In this document: piece by piece, positions 7,200 through 16,543 of the stretch
Position numbering within the stretch: position 1 is the stretch's first letter
Layout of the letters: each line of letters begins with the position of its first letter
Source: Planctomycetota bacterium
GTDB taxonomy: Bacteria > Planctomycetota > Planctomycetia > Pirellulales > Pirellulaceae
Direction of reading: 5' to 3'
NCBI GenBank assembly: GCA_014238905.1
Contig: JABAAE010000004.1
Location: 1 to 41,738, forward strand
DNA length: 41,738 nt
Position numbers and translations under genes: made by a program
The notes under the pieces: generated by a model
What the model was told of the DNA's origin: nothing
The model's database searches: none
Seen by the model: only the letters and a program-made list of their open reading frames with translations

Positions 7200-10166
7200 T
7201 CAGCCTTTGCCCTGCTTGGGAACGCTGGCAGAGGCCGCCTGCGGCTTTGAAAATGGCTTTCCGTCGGGAGTTGCCAGATCTACCTCGATTTCACCTGCTT
7301 GGTAGTAAACGCGAACGCCTATCTTCGCAGTCCGCATCTTCTTAAGAAACTCATTGGCATTGAGAAGATGTTTCTTGATCGGCCTCTCTGCTCGCACCTG
7401 AGTCTCCATCTTCTTTTTATTGAAGTTTCGTGTAAAAGCTGACTTTTCCTGCGGTGACTGGAGTTTATTGTAAGCGGCATCATACTGCTGGAGCCTCTGT
7501 TCCACGACTTCAATCTCGCCAATGGTTTGTTCAATTTGCTTTGCAAACGTCTTATAACCAGGCAGCTTCACCAACTGCTTGTCCGCGGTGACAAAATTGG
7601 ATTGCCAATCCACCTGCAATTTTGAGCCGCGAATCTTACTGGAAAGAGTTACATTCACCACATCAATACTGTCTTTTTTGAAAAAGAGCTGAATCGCACC
7701 AGGGCGACCGGTTAAAAAATCCTGATTTTTAATATACGTGAAAACCGGGAATTCCTTAGGAACTCCAACCAAGACAATCTTGATATTGTCCGGGTTGGGT
7801 GGGTTTTCCAACTTGGATTCGGAGCTGGTCGTAAAGCTCTTCTCAAACAGAATGGGAGTTGAAATTACAGGTGCTCGCAGTGCAACGTCATGAGCAAAAT
7901 CAGCTGCCTTTATTCGGACGCCGCAATTCACCAAAGAAGCTGCGTTGGACACCGAACCTGCCGCAGCATCCCATTGAAAACCGAGACTGCCATCGGAATA
8001 CTGAAATTTCCCAACGGGTTTAGCATTCGCTTCCGATAACCCTGCGCTAACATTCCATGTCGCATCCTGACTACGGGACGACTTAAGAAAAAACTCGACT
8101 TTTGATTTCGACGCATGATCGCCACCATGCAGTGACACAATTAACCGCAAACCAGACGGTACCTCAATCGGGAACAGTTGCATCGTTGGAAGCGATTCTC
8201 CTTTTTTAGGCGTCTTTAAAACCACAAATTTTGGTAATTTGAGGAATGGATTTTTAAAACTCGATTTTTTCGCACCGCTAGATTTCCCTTTGCCTTTTTT
8301 GGAACTTCCAATGACAAGCAGTGGTTCATCATCCTCCATTTCAGCCTCGTCGGCTTTTTCATCATCGCTCTTTGCCGGATCACTCTTTGCCGGATCACTC
8401 TTTGCCGGATCACTCTTTGCCGGATCGGACGGCGTCTTCTTGTTCTGTGCAGGCGTTTTGCCTTTGGTTTCCTTGGCCGGCGATGGCGCAACCTTCGCTG
8501 ATTTCCCCGTTGATTTCCCCGTTGACTTCCCCGTTGATTTCCCCGTTGATTTCCCCGTTGATTTAGGTTGATCGCCGGGCTTGGTCAATCCACCTATACC
8601 AGACAATCCTGCCCCGCTGGGCTCCTTTTTACCGGCCTTTTCCTCGGGACGGTCGTCTGGTTTGGTTTCAGACTTGCCGTTGGGGTTCACGGCTGTATTA
8701 TTTCGACGATTGATTTCACCCAGGTTGGCGAACAGTCCACTCGACTTCAGACTGTTCTTCGCCCCTTTTTTGGACGCTTCCTGCCCTTTCTTTTCGGATT
8801 CTACCCCAGCATCACCAGCCTGTTTTTGGGCAGCACCGCTAACACCACGGGTTTTTCTAACCGGCTGACTGTCATTATTTTCAGCCAACTTATTGTCTTT
8901 GGCATTATCTTCGGTGCCACCCATCAGCGAATAACCGATGACTACCGCAAGAAGAATCACGGCCACTCCCGAGATAGAGGCGATCAGCCATTTTCGGCCT
9001 GATGTCGCGACAGCATCGTCTTCAGATTGGCTTTGGGTATCGCTGTCTCCTCTGGTGCCGGGCATTTTATTGATCGCCGAATCGGTTTGGGTATCAACCG
9101 AAATTGCTGGCATCGAAGCCCCGGTTGCGGAGGCGGTTAACACCTGTGAACTCTGTATTTTGGAAACGACTTCGACTTTATCGAAATCACCGAAAACATC
9201 ATTGCTGAGGCTCAGCGAATCCAATCCTTCGGCGGTAACAGCTTTTCCAATCGGCTCAAGATCAAAGCCTCCTAACGAATCGCCTTCAGAAGACGGTTCG
9301 ACCGTGGGAATCGGCGGGATACTTTCGGCCGCCACGAGAGATTGAAGATCAGACAGAGACGGATCATCGGTCGAATCTGCTATCCGCCTGCAATCCACCG
9401 CAAATTCGCTACCGGTCAGCATTGGTTTATCAAAATCACCACTCAACATTCCGCCGCCTAATTCCGCCAAAGCGACAACATCGGAACGAATCTGGCGGTG
9501 CCCAGTCGAGTGAAAACCTATTTCAAAGGGCAAATGCATCACAATCGACTTTTGACCGCGGCCCCGTGACTGGTGCAATCGCACCGAATTTGCATTGATC
9601 GAACCGTGCTCCAGCCCAGCCAACTGCAGCTCACCCACCGTTGCGGTTAGCTTTTTGACTAATCGCCGTGTGACTTTTTCGGTTTGTGGTTTTCCAGCGC
9701 AACTTGTCGCAATATCCTGACCAGACAGAAGTTCTGTGACAATCAGTGTTCGTCCATTCACCTCGCTGACCGATTCAATCTTTGCGATCCGACCGTGGTC
9801 GAGTTCACGAAATGCCTCTACTTTCTTCAGCAGGGAATCAAGCTTCGATTTGTCGGCACAGATTTGTTTGGAATAAATTCGGAGAACCTTTTTCGACTCC
9901 TCTTCACGCACCACGTAGACCTCACCATACTCGTCTTTTCCCATGAAATCGAAGAGTTGGTAACCTGCAATCTTGAAGTTCGGCTTGTCAGATAAAAGTC
10001 GTTGGGCCTGCCACCGCGAGAAAATCTTTTTGGCAACCATTTTGTCCAAATCAGATTCCGATAAGGAGTCTTTTTTGACAGCTTCACGCAGCACCATGAG
10101 CTGCGATGCCGAGACCAAACCGTTTGATTCAACCAGTTCAAAGAAATTTCTCGATTCCAAAGCCAT
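7200..10166 (-). CDS. Large transmembrane pseudokinase-like protein with repeat-rich linker
   Basis: This is a 988-residue protein. Residues 1-65 form a helical region ending SRWQAQRLLSDK, a motif I associate with planctomycete Ser/Thr kinases. A kinase-like fold follows (about 66-260): a degenerate glycine loop GKDEYGEVYV, VLRIYSK where the VAIK lysine should be, FRELDHGRI, LIVTELLSG as the hinge, and HGSINANSV in place of the HRDLKPxN catalytic loop. No DFG is visible. A single transmembrane helix lies at about 389-415 (WLIASISGVAVILLAVVIGY). Beyond it are low-complexity segments with STGK repeats (about 535-555) and SDPAK repeats (about 580-600), then a C-terminal region (about 640-988) with beta-rich and coiled-coil parts that I do not recognise. 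The likely topology is cytoplasmic pseudokinase and extracytoplasmic C-terminus. Catalysis is unlikely; a scaffold or sensor role is inferred. Confidence 0.8.
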   Translation of the reverse strand: MALESRNFFELVESNGLVSASQLMVLREAVKKDSLSESDLDKMVAKKIFSRWQAQRLLSDKPNFKIAGYQLFDFMGKDEYGEVYVVREEESKKVLRIYSKQICADKSKLDSLLKKVEAFRELDHGRIAKIESVSEVNGRTLIVTELLSGQDIATSCAGKPQTEKVTRRLVKKLTATVGELQLAGLEHGSINANSVRLHQSRGRGQKSIVMHLPFEIGFHSTGHRQIRSDVVALAELGGGMLSGDFDKPMLTGSEFAVDCRRIADSTDDPSLSDLQSLVAAESIPPIPTVEPSSEGDSLGGFDLEPIGKAVTAEGLDSLSLSNDVFGDFDKVEVVSKIQSSQVLTASATGASMPAISVDTQTDSAINKMPGTRGDSDTQSQSEDDAVATSGRKWLIASISGVAVILLAVVIGYSLMGGTEDNAKDNKLAENNDSQPVRKTRGVSGAAQKQAGDAGVESEKKGQEASKKGAKNSLKSSGLFANLGEINRRNNTAVNPNGKSETKPDDRPEEKAGKKEPSGAGLSGIGGLTKPGDQPKSTGKSTGKSTGKSTGKSTGKSAKVAPSPAKETKGKTPAQNKKTPSDPAKSDPAKSDPAKSDPAKSDDEKADEAEMEDDEPLLVIGSSKKGKGKSSGAKKSSFKNPFLKLPKFVVLKTPKKGESLPTMQLFPIEVPSGLRLIVSLHGGDHASKSKVEFFLKSSRSQDATWNVSAGLSEANAKPVGKFQYSDGSLGFQWDAAAGSVSNAASLVNCGVRIKAADFAHDVALRAPVISTPILFEKSFTTSSESKLENPPNPDNIKIVLVGVPKEFPVFTYIKNQDFLTGRPGAIQLFFKKDSIDVVNVTLSSKIRGSKLQVDWQSNFVTADKQLVKLPGYKTFAKQIEQTIGEIEVVEQRLQQYDAAYNKLQSPQEKSAFTRNFNKKKMETQVRAERPIKKHLLNANEFLKKMRTAKIGVRVYYQAGEIEVDLATPDGKPFSKPQAASASVPKQGKG
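8368..8427. repeat. In-frame 15-bp x 4 repeat inside the pseudokinase-like gene
   Basis: Four tandem copies of CTCTTTGCCGGATCA (plus strand) encode four SDPAK pentapeptides in the linker. Only the last base of the last copy differs. The unit is a multiple of three, so copy-number change would keep the frame. Confidence 0.95.
8500..8559. repeat. In-frame 12-bp x 5 repeat inside the pseudokinase-like gene
   Basis: Five tandem copies of GATTTCCCCGTT (third copy GACTTCCCCGTT) plus a partial sixth encode STGK tetrapeptides. Like the nearby 15-bp repeat it preserves frame and probably varies in number between strains (inference). Confidence 0.95.
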
Positions 10167-10548
10167 GAATTGCCGCCAGTGAAAAGATTGAGCTATTTGG
10201 ACGCGGATTTGCCGCGACAGGAATGGGAGAGGTATCCAACGGGCCGAAAAGGATACCTGATCATAAACAATTATTCACCTTTTTTCACGTTTGTGCCGGA
10301 ATCATCGCCCAAGATTTGGTTCTTGGGACAATAATTTGCACCGACACAATCGAAAATACTGGCAAAATGTGTAGTTTAAATCGCCGAGATTGAAAAAGGG
10401 ACCCCTTACCCACCCTAATCGGGCAAGACGAACCTGTTCGGTAACGCCTACGCTGCCCACGGCAAACGAAGTATTCAACATGGCGGTTTACAGTCAGGTC
10501 GGCAGTCCAGAGTTGAGAACGATCTTGAAGTCTGAATTCCAAAGTGTG
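10167..10548. other. 382-bp intergenic region upstream of the pseudokinase-like gene
   Basis: No gene is supported here. Two hairpins are visible: CCCAAGA / TCTTGGG with a 6-nt loop (10308-10327), and GGTATCC / GGATACC with a 13-nt loop (10231-10257), the latter about 65 bp upstream of the pseudokinase start. Neither has a T-run as a terminator would. They may lie in the 5' leader of that gene or serve as protein-binding sites. Confidence 0.5.
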
Positions 10549-11400
10549 CTAAACCGCAACGACGCGATGAAAATGCAGCTTGACTTCTCGGGTGACTACG
10601 CGTCGCACTCCCTCCACCAAGCAGGCAGGTTCGTTTTGGGATTGCCCAATCTGTATAACCTCCTTCAAGGACGTTCCTGGTGCGACGCTGAAGGTTGACT
10701 GATGGATAATCTGGTTGCCAGCGTCCAATTCGGGAATAATGAAATGACAAGTGCAACCGAAGGTCAACATGTGTGTTGCGTAGGCGTCATGGTAGGGCCT
10801 TAATCCTGGAAATGACGGCAATAAGCCATGATGCAAATTGAGGATTCGACCACCGGCATATTTCCAACAACTCTCCGCTGGTAACACCCGCATATAACGC
10901 GCCAATATGACATAATCCACCAGGTATTGATCAAGGAGCTGAACCATCTTCGCGTCATCAGCCTTGCCATCGGTGTTTCCGATTTGATGCCAATCAATCT
11001 TATATTTCTCTGCGATAAATTGACAATCTTCACGATTGCCAATCATCACTGCGACGTTCGCATTTAGATGTCCGGTTTTAATGGACTGAAGAATCGCTTC
11101 GGCAGGCTCCGGCCGATGGGTAACACAAATGGCTATGTTGGGACGCCCAGCCCGTTCCTCGGGTGACCAAACCCTAATCGACAGCCCTTTTTGCAAAGCA
11201 ATCCGATCCATCTCTGTTCGAAGTGATTCAAGGGTATCCACCTCCCAATTCATCCGCAACATCATCGCAAAGACTGCTTGTTGCTGATGGTCAAACATCT
11301 GGATCTCGGAAATATTTGCACCAGCACCGGTCACGTGATGCACAATCGGATCTGCCAAACCCTTGTGATCTGGACCCACCGCGGTCACAACAACTTGCAC
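10549..11400 (-). CDS. purU: Formyltetrahydrofolate deformylase
   Basis: The 283-residue protein has an N-terminal ACT domain (about 1-85; VTAVGPDHKGLADPIVHHV) and a C-terminal formyltransferase-fold hydrolase domain. The catalytic set is visible as N188 and H190/H191 in ILNLHHGLLPSFPGLRPYHDAY and D226 in IPELDAGNQII. PurU hydrolyses 10-formyl-THF to formate and THF, balancing one-carbon pools and supplying formate to PurT. The start is GTG at 11400, preceded by AAGGAG seven bases upstream. It lies 64 bp after rnhA on the same strand. Divergence from enterobacterial PurU is moderate, but the fold and active site match. Confidence 0.93.
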   Translation of the reverse strand: MQVVVTAVGPDHKGLADPIVHHVTGAGANISEIQMFDHQQQAVFAMMLRMNWEVDTLESLRTEMDRIALQKGLSIRVWSPEERAGRPNIAICVTHRPEPAEAILQSIKTGHLNANVAVMIGNREDCQFIAEKYKIDWHQIGNTDGKADDAKMVQLLDQYLVDYVILARYMRVLPAESCWKYAGGRILNLHHGLLPSFPGLRPYHDAYATHMLTFGCTCHFIIPELDAGNQIIHQSTFSVAPGTSLKEVIQIGQSQNEPACLVEGVRRVVTREVKLHFHRVVAV

Positions 11401-11464
11401 TCAAGACTCCTTTCTTCGCAGGCTAAAACAAATGAGAACAGGAGTCCCCAAAGAAGCCGATGTT

Positions 11465-11923
11465 CTATTGTCGATCCTGATAGGCTCGGACAGCCAATTC
11501 GTCACAGCGTTCATTCTCAGGATGTCCGCTATGGCCGGCAACACGCGTGTATTTGATAGAATGCTTCGCAATCAACGTGTCCAGCTCCTGCCATAACGCT
11601 ACATTTTTTACAGGTTTTAACGATCTACCTTCCCGTCTTTGCCAATTGTTCTTTTTCCATTTTGGCATCCATTCGGTAATCCCTTTGCCGACATAAACAC
11701 TATCGGTAAAAACCTCTACTCGACAGTGCCGCTTAAGAACCAACAGCCCCTGAATCACAGCTTGCAACTCCATTTGGTTATTGGTGGTATTTTCCTGATA
11801 CCCCGCACGTTCGATTTCTTTGCCGGATGTCAAATGCCGCATCACAAACGCCCACCCTCCCGGCCCCGGATTGCCGCTACAGGCGCCGTCAGTAAAAAGG
11901 TGAACTTCAGGATCAAATGTCAT
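11465..11923 (-). CDS. rnhA: Ribonuclease HI
   Basis: The protein from the ATG at 11923 is 152 residues, the usual size of bacterial RNase HI, which cuts the RNA strand of RNA-DNA hybrids. The acidic active site is intact: D12 in TDGACSGNPGPGG, E52 in NNQMELQAV, D74 in FTDSVYV and D141 in NERCDELA, with the loop histidine at about 131. The basic handle region (WMPKWKKNNWQRREGR) is present. A longer frame to 11962 adds 13 residues without similarity to the family, so I prefer the internal ATG. Confidence 0.95.
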   Translation of the reverse strand: MTFDPEVHLFTDGACSGNPGPGGWAFVMRHLTSGKEIERAGYQENTTNNQMELQAVIQGLLVLKRHCRVEVFTDSVYVGKGITEWMPKWKKNNWQRREGRSLKPVKNVALWQELDTLIAKHSIKYTRVAGHSGHPENERCDELAVRAYQDRQ

Positions 11924-12350
11924 CGATTTTCTTCCCGACGTAATCTCACTGCCAACAAACAAATTTCAAACGAAAATGACGCTGAGTACACAACGGCACC
12001 CCGGTGGAACTCACGTCACCTTGAAACAAGCACCAATATCACAACAGCGGCCAACGGCACGGTGCTCATTATCGCATACAAGGCTCAATGCCCTGTGTTC
12101 CTGAAAAACGATTCATCAACAACCAGCAACGAAACGACACTCTCAAAAGCGACCATACCGATCTTCTTTCTGACTGGGGAATTACGTTTTACCCAATATC
12201 CAGTAATCGACAACCTCACATTGTCCGAAGGCTTCTTCTCCATTGCCTCCTGTTCAGCGAACAACCACAACTGGGCACACATCACCCGGTCAGCAAAATA
12301 GGCGCGCAGGATCTACTGCGGAACCGGTTAAAACTGGTCAAACTCTACAA

Positions 12351-12382
12351 AAAAAACCGCAGCAAACATGCTGCGGTTTTTT
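12351..12382 (-). terminator. Rho-independent terminator
   Basis: An 8-bp GC-rich stem (CCGCAGCA 12357-12364, TGCTGCGG 12369-12376) with a 4-nt loop is flanked by A-runs on one side and T-runs on the other, so it can work in both directions. It lies downstream of the minus-strand small secreted protein gene, which it most likely serves. Confidence 0.85.
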
Positions 12383-12434
12383 CTAATATTTCACCGGATG
12401 AATGATTCGGCGATCATCTGAAAAGGACTCCGCT

Positions 12435-12490
12435 CACTAGAAGCCGAGCACTAGAAGCCGAGCACTAGAAGCCGAGCACTGGAAGCCGAT
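12435..12490. repeat. Tandem repeat, 14 bp x 4
   Basis: The unit CACTAGAAGCCGAG is repeated four times; the last copy has two changes (CACTGGAAGCCGAT). It lies between the stop of the small secreted protein gene (12542) and its terminator, and so falls in the predicted 3' untranslated region. Confidence 0.93.
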
Positions 12491-12541
12491 CGAAACGAAG
12501 TCCACGGACATCCTGGACGCCAACCATTCTGATCACAGGTT

Positions 12542-13081
12542 TCAGCTGTTATCATCGCTCTTCTTTTTTTTGCCTTTGCCCTTTTTCCCCTGACCTTTAT
12601 TACCTTTCCCTTTTTTGGGCAATCCAGCTTTTTGCTCATCGCTGAGAAGAGCCATCAAGGCCGTGCGGGCTTCTTTCTGAATCGCCTGAGATTTCTTTTG
12701 GATCTCTTTGAGCTTGGCAACGATTTCCTTATCGATTCCGGCAGATGCGTTGGCAGCATCCACGATTTCCTTTCCTTTTTTACCAGCCGCTTTTGCTTCT
12801 TTCATCGCTTGTTGACGAGACTTACGTTGTTCTGGTGACAGAATAGCCTGTGTATCTTTGCGGAGCTGAAGAATCTGCCCACTAAATTTCTTGGCAACTT
12901 CAACCATTTTCTTTTTTTGTTCTTCACTCATCTCAACGCTTTTGAACGCGCCCATCAATTGACTCTGGATCTGCCCACTACCATTTTGACGCTTTTTCTT
13001 TTTCTCGTCCTGAGCCGATGTTGACGTCGTTAGAACAACCGCTGCCAGTCCAAGAATGGCGGAGATTCGAAAACAATTCAT
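12542..13081 (-). CDS. Small secreted Spy/LTxxQ-like helical protein
   Basis: The 179-residue protein has a signal peptide (MNCFRISAILGLAAVVLTTSTSA-QDE) followed by a highly charged all-helical body and a lysine/glycine-rich tail (GKGNKGQGKKGKGKKKK). Three short motifs resemble the LTxxQ repeats of periplasmic Spy/CpxP proteins: VEMSEEQKKK, AILSPEQRKS and LLSDEQKAGL. Family knowledge of Spy suggests ATP-independent chaperone or stress roles, but planctomycete members with this pattern are uncharacterised and I infer only envelope location. The ATG at 13081 is preceded by AGGGA. The very basic tail could bind nucleic acid or acidic polymer. A strong terminator follows at 12351-12382. Confidence 0.75.
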   Translation of the reverse strand: MNCFRISAILGLAAVVLTTSTSAQDEKKKKRQNGSGQIQSQLMGAFKSVEMSEEQKKKMVEVAKKFSGQILQLRKDTQAILSPEQRKSRQQAMKEAKAAGKKGKEIVDAANASAGIDKEIVAKLKEIQKKSQAIQKEARTALMALLSDEQKAGLPKKGKGNKGQGKKGKGKKKKSDDNS

Positions 13082-13426
13082 TTAATTATCCCTGTAAAAA
13101 ATGTGAACTTAGGACGCTTGAATTTCCTCTGCGGAATTCAATTCGAAGTTTAGCTTTGACTCTAATGATATTCCGAGCAGGGATTAAACTCAATTTTGGA
13201 ATTGAAAAATTTGCCCAAGTATATTTCTGGGAAACGCCGGAATCTCGTTTTTTTTCTTGTGTAAAATCCAGAATATTGGTTTGAGCCGTTCCTACCGAAC
13301 TTCCACTGCGCGAGTTTATCAAGTGTTCCACAGATGGTATTATTGAGATTCATCTCCTCGGACTGCGAAGCGTCGGCACAGTTCGTTTAAGGATCAAAGT
13401 CAGTACCCTTTTTTGTGGCTTCATTC
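13082..13426. other. 345-bp divergent intergenic region
   Basis: This space separates the minus-strand small secreted protein from the plus-strand sulfatase. It is AT-rich and must carry promoters for both. I see no convincing gene and no clear consensus promoter. Short frames here (13086-13353, minus) have no ribosome binding site or recognisable product. Confidence 0.4.
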
Positions 13427-15505
13427 ATGCGATTTCCTTTCAAAGCACTACTACAGCTGTTCGTAATTCTAATGGCAGGTCTTTTGAACGATGGCCTTCA
13501 GGGTTACCTGCACTCCGCAGACAAACGCCCCAACATTCTATTTATCATGTCAGACGACCACGGCTATCAGGCTATCAGCGCCTATGGCAGCAAGGTCAAC
13601 AAGACACCCAACATCGATCGAATAGCCAAAGGTGGAGTTAGATTCGACCGTTGTTTTGTTACCAATTCAATCTGCGGACCGTGCCGCGCTGTAGTGCTTA
13701 CCGGTAAGTATGGCCACTTAAACGGTTTTGTACGAAACGGCAATCGGTTTAATGGAGAACAGCAGCATGTCGGCAAGTTGCTACAAAAATCAGGTTATCA
13801 AACAGCCGTTGTCGGCAAGTGGCATCTTGGAACCACCCCAACGGGATTCGATTATTACCATGTGCTGAAAGGGCAGGGGCCCTATTACAATCCTCCGATG
13901 TTGACATCTGACGGCGAAGTGAAACATACCGGATACACAACCGAGATCATTACGGATGTTGCTTTGAACTGGCTCAAAGAGAAACGAGATCCGGAGAAGC
14001 CTTTCCTGATGTTGTACCAACACAAAGCCCCACACCGAAACTGGCAACCCGGTCCCAAGCAACTGACTCATTACGATGACGTCACGATTCCGGAGCCCGC
14101 AACACTTTATGACGATTACTCAGGAAGAGGGCCCGCTTCTAAAAGCCAAACGATGACCGTTGCCAACCACCTCAGTGAACACGATCTCAAGCTGACAAAC
14201 CAACGTTCTAAATTGACACCCGAACAACTGGAAGCATGGAACAAGGCGTACTCGACCAAAAACAAAGCGTTTCGTGAAGCAAAACTGGAAGGCAAAGACC
14301 TCATTCAGTGGAAGTATCAGCGATATGCAAAAGACTATTTAAGATGCATCGATTCAGTCGACGAAAATGTTGGCCGCGTGCTCGATTATCTGGAGGAGAG
14401 TGGGCTCGATGAAAACACGGTGGTCATCTATACCTCGGATCAAGGTTGGTACCTGGGCGAACATGGGTGGTACGACAAACGTTGGATGTACGAACAGTCG
14501 TTTCGCACTCCCTGTCTGATCAAGTGGCCCGGGGTCACTCAACCAGGCACCTCCACGGAGACGATGGCCATGAATTTGGATTTCGCACAGACATTTCTAG
14601 ACATTGCTGGAGCGCCGATCCCACCGGACATGCAGGGAGCCAGCCTGGTACCGGTTCTCAACGGCAAGCAGCCTGACAATTGGCGAAAGAGCGTTTATTA
14701 CCATTACTATGAATTCCCCGGCGCCCACTCTGTTCGAAAACACCTTGGTGTTCGGACCGACCGATACAAGCTGATCCATTTCTATGAACCGGACATGAAT
14801 TACTGGGAGTTGTTTGATCTGCAAAACGATCCCAATGAACTCCGTAGTGTCTATTCAGCGCCAGGTTACGAAAAAATTGTTGAACAGATGAAAGCTGAAT
14901 TACTGAAACTACAGGAACAGTACAAAGACGACGGGAACGTTGTTAACTTCAACATGAATCGGGCACGGAAAGTCAAACTCCAACTGGTAAAAAATCTTGA
15001 AAAACAACTCGAAGCAACCACGGGATTACCATTAAAGTCATTCCCGAGCAACGAGAATCTCGACCCCAGCTATAAGCCGTTGACGATGGGCGGGTGGGTC
15101 AAGACTGACGACAGCCATGGCGTCCTGATTTCTCAAGGAGGTGGCTCGTTAGGATATTCGCTTTTACTGGAAAACGGTGTGCCAACATTCCTGACTCGAA
15201 ACAATGGTCAACTTGCAAAGGTCGTCGGAAAGAAAATTGACGCGTCAAACTGGACTCATCTCGCCGTCATCTTAGATGCCGATGGCATCGCCCAAATCTA
15301 TGTTAATGGGGAGACCAGCGGCCAAGCAAAAAAAGTCGGATTGATTTCCGGCAGACCTGCCGATGGATTGACCTTCGGCGGCGACGGTAGCAACCTGGTC
15401 GGTAACTACCCGGCCAAAAATGGTGTAATTGGAAGCCTGAAGGACATCCGATTGTATTGGGGAGTCCTCCGCCCGAAGGCCCTCAAACAATGGGTAGCTC
15501 AATGA
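13427..15505 (+). CDS. Secreted sulfatase with C-terminal LamG-like domain
   Basis: The 692-residue protein (ATG 13427; a GTG at 13415 would add four residues) starts with a signal peptide ([18 protein letters not shown]). The sulfatase domain opens with [21 protein letters not shown], whose DD binds calcium. The formylglycine site is Cys83 in [13 protein letters not shown], and KWHLG and [17 protein letters not shown] complete the active site. Residues of about 530-692 form a LamG/concanavalin-like domain ([31 protein letters not shown]), likely for glycan binding. The enzyme needs an anaerobic-type or FGE maturase encoded elsewhere. The substrate is probably a sulfated polysaccharide; the subfamily cannot be set from the sequence alone. 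Its stop overlaps the start of the next gene. Confidence 0.93.
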   Translation: MRFPFKALLQLFVILMAGLLNDGLQGYLHSADKRPNILFIMSDDHGYQAISAYGSKVNKTPNIDRIAKGGVRFDRCFVTNSICGPCRAVVLTGKYGHLNGFVRNGNRFNGEQQHVGKLLQKSGYQTAVVGKWHLGTTPTGFDYYHVLKGQGPYYNPPMLTSDGEVKHTGYTTEIITDVALNWLKEKRDPEKPFLMLYQHKAPHRNWQPGPKQLTHYDDVTIPEPATLYDDYSGRGPASKSQTMTVANHLSEHDLKLTNQRSKLTPEQLEAWNKAYSTKNKAFREAKLEGKDLIQWKYQRYAKDYLRCIDSVDENVGRVLDYLEESGLDENTVVIYTSDQGWYLGEHGWYDKRWMYEQSFRTPCLIKWPGVTQPGTSTETMAMNLDFAQTFLDIAGAPIPPDMQGASLVPVLNGKQPDNWRKSVYYHYYEFPGAHSVRKHLGVRTDRYKLIHFYEPDMNYWELFDLQNDPNELRSVYSAPGYEKIVEQMKAELLKLQEQYKDDGNVVNFNMNRARKVKLQLVKNLEKQLEATTGLPLKSFPSNENLDPSYKPLTMGGWVKTDDSHGVLISQGGGSLGYSLLLENGVPTFLTRNNGQLAKVVGKKIDASNWTHLAVILDADGIAQIYVNGETSGQAKKVGLISGRPADGLTFGGDGSNLVGNYPAKNGVIGSLKDIRLYWGVLRPKALKQWVAQ

Positions 15506-16251
15506 ATACTGTTTCAATGTGGTCGTTGCTGCTAATGCCGGGTTTCCTTTTCACCAGTACAGTTCAGCCTGTAGCTGGCCAAGCAGAAAGGCTAAATGCA
15601 ACGGTAAAGAAGGACTCTCCAGCAGACCAAGCTGATGAAAAAAAATCGAACGTGATCCGGATTTTTAATGGGAAAGATCTGAAGGGGCTCAGAATTCTCA
15701 AAGAGGGCTATTTTGATGAACATGGAAAAATCGAGGTCGACAAGGGAATCCTGATCGTTGGTAAAGGGATGCCCGGTAGCGGAGTTGCGGTTAATCCAAA
15801 CGTCCTTAAAAAATCACCCCGAATCAACTATGAAATCCGGCTGCAAGCCAAACGAATCGAGGGAGGTGATTTTTTTTGTGGCTTGACATTTCCAATCGAA
15901 AAGTCGTATTGCACTTTGATATTGGGGGGCTGGGGAGGTGGAGCCATAGGATTATCCAATGTCGATACACTTTCAGCGATCGAAAATGAAACCACCAATT
16001 TTCATGAATTTGAAGATAACCAATGGTACGACATCCGTTTGGTGGTCACTGACAAAAGAATAGAGGCTTTTCTAAGACCGGCAGGCTCAAAAAAGGAGAA
16101 AAAACTCTTTTCTGTTGCCACCAAAGAACACAAATACAACATCTGGTGGGAGCAAGAGCCAGCAAGACCCCTGGGGATCACCACCTGGAGTACGACAGCC
16201 GCCTTCCGAAAAATCGAGTGGATTGAACGACCAGCCGTTCCGAAAAAATAG
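15502..16251 (+). CDS. Secreted DUF1080-like (3-keto-disaccharide hydrolase family) protein
   Basis: From the ATG at 15502, which overlaps the sulfatase stop as ATGA, the protein is 249 residues with a signal peptide ([19 protein letters not shown]...VAGQA). The mature part begins [13 protein letters not shown], the usual opening of DUF1080 concanavalin-like domains, and contains [39 protein letters not shown] and [10 protein letters not shown]. Some family members hydrolyse 3-keto-glycosides; others may only bind sugar. The four-base overlap suggests it is made together with the sulfatase and may act on the same glycan (inference). A longer frame from 15457 lies inside the sulfatase and is unlikely to be used. 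Confidence 0.83.
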   Translation: MNTVSMWSLLLMPGFLFTSTVQPVAGQAERLNATVKKDSPADQADEKKSNVIRIFNGKDLKGLRILKEGYFDEHGKIEVDKGILIVGKGMPGSGVAVNPNVLKKSPRINYEIRLQAKRIEGGDFFCGLTFPIEKSYCTLILGGWGGGAIGLSNVDTLSAIENETTNFHEFEDNQWYDIRLVVTDKRIEAFLRPAGSKKEKKLFSVATKEHKYNIWWEQEPARPLGITTWSTTAAFRKIEWIERPAVPKK

Positions 16252-16332
16252 CCCCTTGGATCCTCTCAACCGGGAGCCAACCTAAAACGATTCTGCCGTA
16301 CGGTTGTCTAGCCTGACAGATCGATAGACGTG

Positions 16333-16380
16333 CAGATATTCAGACTGACAGATATTCAGACTGGCAGATATTCAGACTGG
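16333..16380. repeat. Tandem repeat, 16 bp x 3
   Basis: Three copies of CAGATATTCAGACTGG (first copy ends GA) are followed by CAGAGG. The array lies between the converging DUF1080-like gene and the membrane protein gene, 80 bp after the stop of the former. Confidence 0.95.
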
Positions 16381-16473
16381 CAGAGGAAACTTGCTGACGA
16401 GACTCGCCGGACCGTTCGGCACCTGCTTTCGCTTCAACGCATCCCCACCACCAACCTTCGTATCTCAATCACC

Positions 16474-16493
16474 ATTTCTTTCCGGAAAGAAAT
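16474..16493. other. Perfect 20-bp palindrome
   Basis: ATTTCTTTCCGGAAAGAAAT is fully self-complementary with no spacer. A second palindrome, GGAATT-T-AATTCC, follows at 16516-16528. Both lie in the convergent intergenic region just downstream of the membrane protein gene. There is no T-run, so a terminator is unlikely; a protein-binding site or cruciform is possible. Confidence 0.6.
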
Positions 16494-16543
16494 CCCAACG
16501 GCCTGCATCCCAACAGGAATTTAATTCCCACCCTACTTTCCGT

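Larger units (their letters stand above)
11924..12541. other. Intergenic region with terminator and tandem repeat
   Basis: No well-supported gene lies between rnhA and the small secreted protein. A minus-strand frame at 12085-12285 has an internal ATG preceded by AGGAGG, but only two bases apart, and the peptide has no recognisable features. A shorter frame just below it (about 12000-12070) could encode a 17-residue hydrophobic peptide. The region also holds the terminator and 14-bp repeat listed separately. Confidence 0.45.

Noticed and set aside
8239..8571. Plus-strand frames encoding repeated FPVD and SLFAG peptides
   Set aside because: These are antisense shadows of the repeat-rich linker of the pseudokinase-like gene.
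12085..12285. Minus-strand 66-codon frame
   Set aside because: An AGGAGG is present but only two bases from the internal ATG, and the peptide shows no signal, motif or family.
11639..12301. Plus-strand 220-codon frame
   Set aside because: It is largely antisense to rnhA and lacks a recognisable domain or ribosome binding site.
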